Positions 59,715 to 64,000 of a stretch of 64,000 nucleotides of DNA are shown here, piece after piece (the first letter of the stretch is position 1; each line of letters opens with the position of its first letter). Below the pieces are notes generated by a model. It did not search any database and was not told where the DNA came from. It saw only the letters and a list, made by a program, of their open reading frames with translations. Location: contig QEOQ01000180.1 of assembly GCA_010279815.1 (NCBI GenBank), forward strand, positions 2,687,297-2,751,296, given 5' to 3'. The DNA is from Brachionus plicatilis (Eukaryota; Rotifera; Eurotatoria; Ploima; Brachionidae). The translations under genes were made by a program, and so were the position numbers.

Positions 59715-62158
59715 GTTACACCAATAAAAGAAGATTTTTTTTTAAATATGGCAAGCAATTTTAATTTTTGTAATAACTTTTGGCTGGCATTTTTTTAAAT
59801 GAGTATTTTTTTACGAATACTTTTAAGTAAGCGTTATTTTAATTTTATTCAAAAATAAATTATTCAATTCTATCTGAAATTCAAATTTGAAATATTGACA
59901 ATTAAATTTTTTTTGTAACTAGCATTTATTAAAAAGTTTTTCCAATACTGTAGTTGTTGTATTAGTAATAATTATCACATGACAAGAATCAGTTAAGCAA
60001 ATAAAGTGATTTGAAAAAATTAATTGAAAATTAAAATACCACATAAAACTTATCTTTTTTGGTTCAAATTTCTTTTAAATGGTCATTAATTTTGTTTAAT
60101 AATTAATAAAAAATTGATCAAATTAATTTTGTTTAATTTGCTCCTAAAAGAGGATTATTTAAGGGCAAAAAGTAACAAGATTAATTCCAATCAAAAAAAC
60201 CTAAAAAACAACCAGAAAACGTAATTGTTTTTACCGCTTTAAAACGGGCTATACACGAAAAAAGGGACAAATTTTGAAAACGAGTATTTTCTTGAAATTA
60301 AGAAAAAAAATTATTTGATTATTATTAAATTTAATAAAAGGTAATAATAATGAATTTATGTTTTTCCCGTTTTAACACGTTAAAACAATCACCTTTTTAT
60401 ATTATTTTTTTTTTCGGACATATTTTTTTAAGAATTGAAATTTTGAAGAAATAATACTATGTTTCTAATTAAAATTATTCAAACATAAATTTGATCAACT
60501 ACTTGATTGAAAATAAAAACCAATCTCTAAAAAAAAAAATTTCCGGTACTCGGATTGATACGGTTTAAGTGAGTTTAAAAAAATATTCGAAGGCATATTA
60601 AAATATTATTAGAAAATTTACATTAATTGGATAAATACACATTTTTTGCATCTATTTAGCTAAAAATGATATCAATTGTTTTTTGATTCTGGTTTTATCT
60701 ATTGGCAAAAAAAATGCTGAATAACAGTAATTAAACTTTTTTCAGTGATACATTTACAGAATATGTTAAAATACCAATTAAACAATTAAGGAAAATTTGT
60801 ACGTTTATGGCTTTTTAACTTCATTTTTGAACTAAAAATCAAAAATCAATTATTGAAATTCTAAATTTTAAATAATCCGTTTTAATATAGTTTTTTTTTT
60901 AAAAGTTCTATAATAAGATAATGATTTAAATTTTTTTCAATAATAAACTAAAAAAAAATTAAATTGGTTTAAATATTTAATGAATTTTTAAGATATTTTC
61001 ATATCATTGCTTTATCATTCTGGATATTAATACTCTAAAATTATTATTTTAAGCGGTTAATACTATTTAAAATTTATTTTTGAAATGAAAATTTTTAATT
61101 TTCAAAACACTTTAAAAAATAAAAAGCATCGAATAAACACTTTTGAATTTTTTTGAGAACTAGTTTGATTTCAAATTTTTATAAAAATTTAAAATTAACC
61201 AATATAAATAAATTTTATAACAGTATTACTTTTAATTGAATTACTTAAAAGGAAAACGTTTGAACTCATTTTTATTTATTAATCTTAAATATAAATTTAA
61301 ATCTTCGAAATATAATAAAAAAATAATTTAGTTATTACTTGGAAAAAAATAACTTTCAGCAAAATTTTACCAAAAAATCTCATAAATTCAATTTTTCTAA
61401 TGTATAAGCGAAAAATTCTATCAGCTGAAAACTACTTCTACCACTAAGATTCAAAAAAAATCTAGATAGTAACCGCTCTAGATAAATATTCTTTTTATTG
61501 TTGAATTTTAATTATTGTGTTTTAATTTTTTAAATTAGCAATTTTTTGAAAAAAAATCGATGAAACATTCATTCTATTTTTAACAAATAAAGCTAATTAT
61601 TAATAATATAATTTTTTAAATTACTGTTACTTTCTAGAATTAAATTATGCTTATACACACATGACAAAGCTAAAAACATACTGAGTCAACTTTTTTTTTA
61701 ATGTAAGATTAAGAAAGAAAAATATCTATAAATTCTTAAAAATTTACTTAAAATTAAAAAAAGAATTCTTAAAGCTTTTATTTTTAGGATGATTTTTAGC
61801 AATATTTTTGGCTCTCTTTTTAATCATCTTGTTTGTGTGAGCAAAAAAAAGTATATTTAGATCGATTAATAGTATCATAATTATCCATGGAAATCTTAAG
61901 TCACCTAGTAATTCACTTAGTTTTGCAAGCAATTTTGAACCTTTTGTTTGAAATATTTCAAACGATCATTTAAAGCAAACATTTAGCTGGAGGAAAAATA
62001 ATTGACTAAGCATTTTTTAAAAAAAAAAACATAAGATAAGCATTTTTTGTTAGTTTTCAGTACTTTTTCCAAATCTTGTAGCCTCTTTTAATTTTTATTT
62101 CACAACATGATAATTCTATATTCAATTTTTTAGAAACCCTGTGAATCGAAAGTATAAA
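59715..62158. other. Non-coding stretch between PP2C copy B and PGD
   Basis: A+T-rich, no gene or clear repeat element recognised. It must hold the PP2C 3' UTR and the PGD promoter. Confidence 0.4.
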
Positions 62159-63826
62159 ATGTCTCAAAAAGTGTAAGATACCAAAATGTTAAATTAAAAA
62201 AAAAATAAATAATTCGATCTTTGAAATAGGGCCGATATTGCTGTGGTAGGTCTTGCCGTTATGGGTCAGAATTTAATTCTGAACATGAATGATCATGGCT
62301 TTGTTGTATGTGCTTTTAACAGAACAGTAGAAAAAGTAGACCGTTTTTTGGCCAACGAAGCTTTAGGAACAAAAATAATTGGCGCCAAATCAGTCCAAGA
62401 GATGGTTAACTCTTTAAAATCACCAAGAAGAGTCATGCTGATGGTCCAAGCTGGCAAAGCAGTGGACGATTTCATTGAGCAAATAGTTCCCTTACTGTCC
62501 AAAGGAGACATCATAATTGACGGTGGAAACTCGGCTTATAAGGACAGTCAGAGGCGATTTAAATATTTAGAAGAGAAAGGACTTCATTTTATTGGCACCG
62601 GTGTATCTGGTGGTGAAGAAGGCGCCCGTTATGGGCCATCAATAATGCCGGGTGGATCGATTGAAGCCTGGCCTCATGTGAAAGATATTTTTCAGTCAAT
62701 TTCAGCCAAAGTTGACAACGAGCCTTGCTGTGACTGGGTAGGTGCCGATGGTGCGGGCCACTTTGTCAAAATGGTTCATAATGGAATAGAATATGGAGAT
62801 ATGCAGTTGATCTGTGAGGCCTATGATATCATGTTAAATGCCCTCAATTTGGACCTTGAAGAAATTGGAAACATTTTTACTGAATGGAACAGAACAGAAT
62901 TAGATTCTTTTTTGATTGAAATTACGGCCAGCATTTTAAAATATAAAGAAAACGGTGAATATTTATTGCCAAAAATTAAAGACAGTGCCGGACAGGTAAA
63001 ATTAAAAAAAATTCTATTGATTTTATTTAAAAAATGTTTTTATTTTAAAGAAAGGAACTGGTAAATGGACAGCAATTGAGTCGCTGGACTTTGGCATTCC
63101 AGTTACTCTAATTGGAGAGTCCGTTTTCGCACGCTGCTTGTCTTCATTGATTCAAGAGAGAGCCAATGCTAGCAATATTTTGCAAGGACCAAGCAACACT
63201 AAATTCACCGGTGACAAAAAGCAATTTGTTGATGACATTCGCAAAGCTCTTTATGCTTCAAAGATAATTTCATATGCCCAGGGTTTTATGCTTTTAAAGG
63301 AAGCTGCCAACAAATTTAACTGGAAGTTGAATTACGGAAATATTGCTCTGATGTGGAGAGGGTAAACAATACAAAAAATAGCACTAAAACAAAATTTATT
63401 TTCTATTTTTTAAGAGGCTGTATTATAAGAAGTCAATTTTTGGGAAATATTAAAAGCGCTTTTGACAAAAATCCCAACTTAGAAAATCTATTGTTGGACC
63501 AATTTTTTACCAATGAGATTCATAAATGTCAGGTATATTCTATCAATTGATTAAAATTTTTTTTATTTATTGTGCTTGTTTAGGATTCTTGGAGAAAAGT
63601 TGTTTCACATGGTGTTTTGTTAGGCATTCCTCTGCCATGCTTTAGCACTGCTTTGGCATTCTATGATGGCTATAGAAGCAAAAGAGTACCAGCTAATTTA
63701 ATTCAAGCTCAAAGAGACTATTTTGGTGCGCATACATATGAATTACTGTCTAAGCCTGGAGTTTATGTACACACTAATTGGACCGGCCATGGTGGCAATG
63801 TCTCTTCAACTGCTTACAATGCTTAG
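62159..63826 (+). CDS. PGD: 6-phosphogluconate dehydrogenase, decarboxylating
   Basis: Exons: 62159-62172, 62230-62995, 63051-63361, 63415-63532, 63584-63826; phases close to 483 residues, the same length as the human enzyme. The first exon codes only MSQK plus two bases, so the start would be missed without splicing. The NADP-binding fold begins with [18 protein letters not shown]. The catalytic region has [19 protein letters not shown] and [20 protein letters not shown], with the catalytic Lys and Asn. The C-terminus ends [11 protein letters not shown] and SSTAYNA, the substrate-binding tail. It oxidises and decarboxylates 6-phosphogluconate to ribulose 5-phosphate, making NADPH in the cytosolic pentose phosphate pathway. 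All introns are ~50-57 bases with GT-AG ends. Confidence 0.97.
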
Positions 63827-64000
63827 ATTTTAGTGAAAACAACATTTTATGTCGCAATGAGTTAATTTGCTTTTTTAAATTTTAATATCATCTAAAATGT
63901 CGGTTTTAATAAAATTTTATTAAAAAAAAATAATTTTAATAACTAAATCTGTGAAAATAAGTTATCTTAAAATAGCTTATTTAAAAAAATTGGCTGAAGG

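Overview
This window is animal nuclear DNA. It is very A+T rich, roughly three quarters by eye. Most genes are cut by many tiny introns of about 45-60 bases with GT-AG ends, and the gene set is metazoan: AMPA/kainate-type glutamate receptors, a cytoplasmic intermediate filament, a CRAMP1 homologue, VPS11, COX15, PP2C phosphatases and 6-phosphogluconate dehydrogenase. The intermediate filament has a long lamin-like coil 1B and a lamin-tail domain but no CaaX box, which is the protostome cytoplasmic type. Compact introns, the base composition and many hAT-like miniature elements would fit a rotifer-like small protostome, but the species cannot be fixed from sequence alone. A run of 499 N at 34182-34680 is an assembly gap.

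Layout. 1-977: N-terminal part of a transposon protein (-), running off the window. 3.4-5.05 kb: a gene-like scrap and a 5'-truncated LINE. 7.16-11.9 kb: CRAMP1 homologue (-, 8 exons). 13.6-22.3 kb and 22.95-26.8 kb: two tandem ionotropic glutamate receptor genes (-, 17 exons each by my models). Intron 2 of the first is swollen to 4.6 kb by nested transposons. 26.8-32.3 kb: gene-poor. 32.4-34.1 kb: intronless intermediate filament gene (+). 36.1-37.3 kb: intronless COX15 (+). 39.7-44.9 kb: VPS11 (-, 13 exons). 45.5-50.7 kb: a dense nest of LINE fragments, inverted repeats and terminal-inverted-repeat elements. 51.0-52.3 kb (-) and 58.2-59.7 kb (+): two divergent PP2C paralogues. 62.2-63.8 kb: 6-phosphogluconate dehydrogenase (+).

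The exon models were built by hand from splice sites. In all seven spliced genes every intron phase closes and the predicted protein has the family's usual length. Coordinates may be off by 1-2 bases in places.

The genes are unrelated housekeeping, neuronal and signalling genes and form no pathway. The local stories are duplication (receptor pair, phosphatase pair) and repeated invasion by short terminal-inverted-repeat elements. Five insertions have readable target duplications of 8 bases (one copy has a mismatch) and one of 9 bases. Several are nested, so the order of insertion can be read. The best candidate for something undescribed is the 1.8 kb element at 17749-19546. It has inverted arrays of a TGACAAA motif near its ends, two divergent reading frames inside, and a second transposon inserted in one arm.
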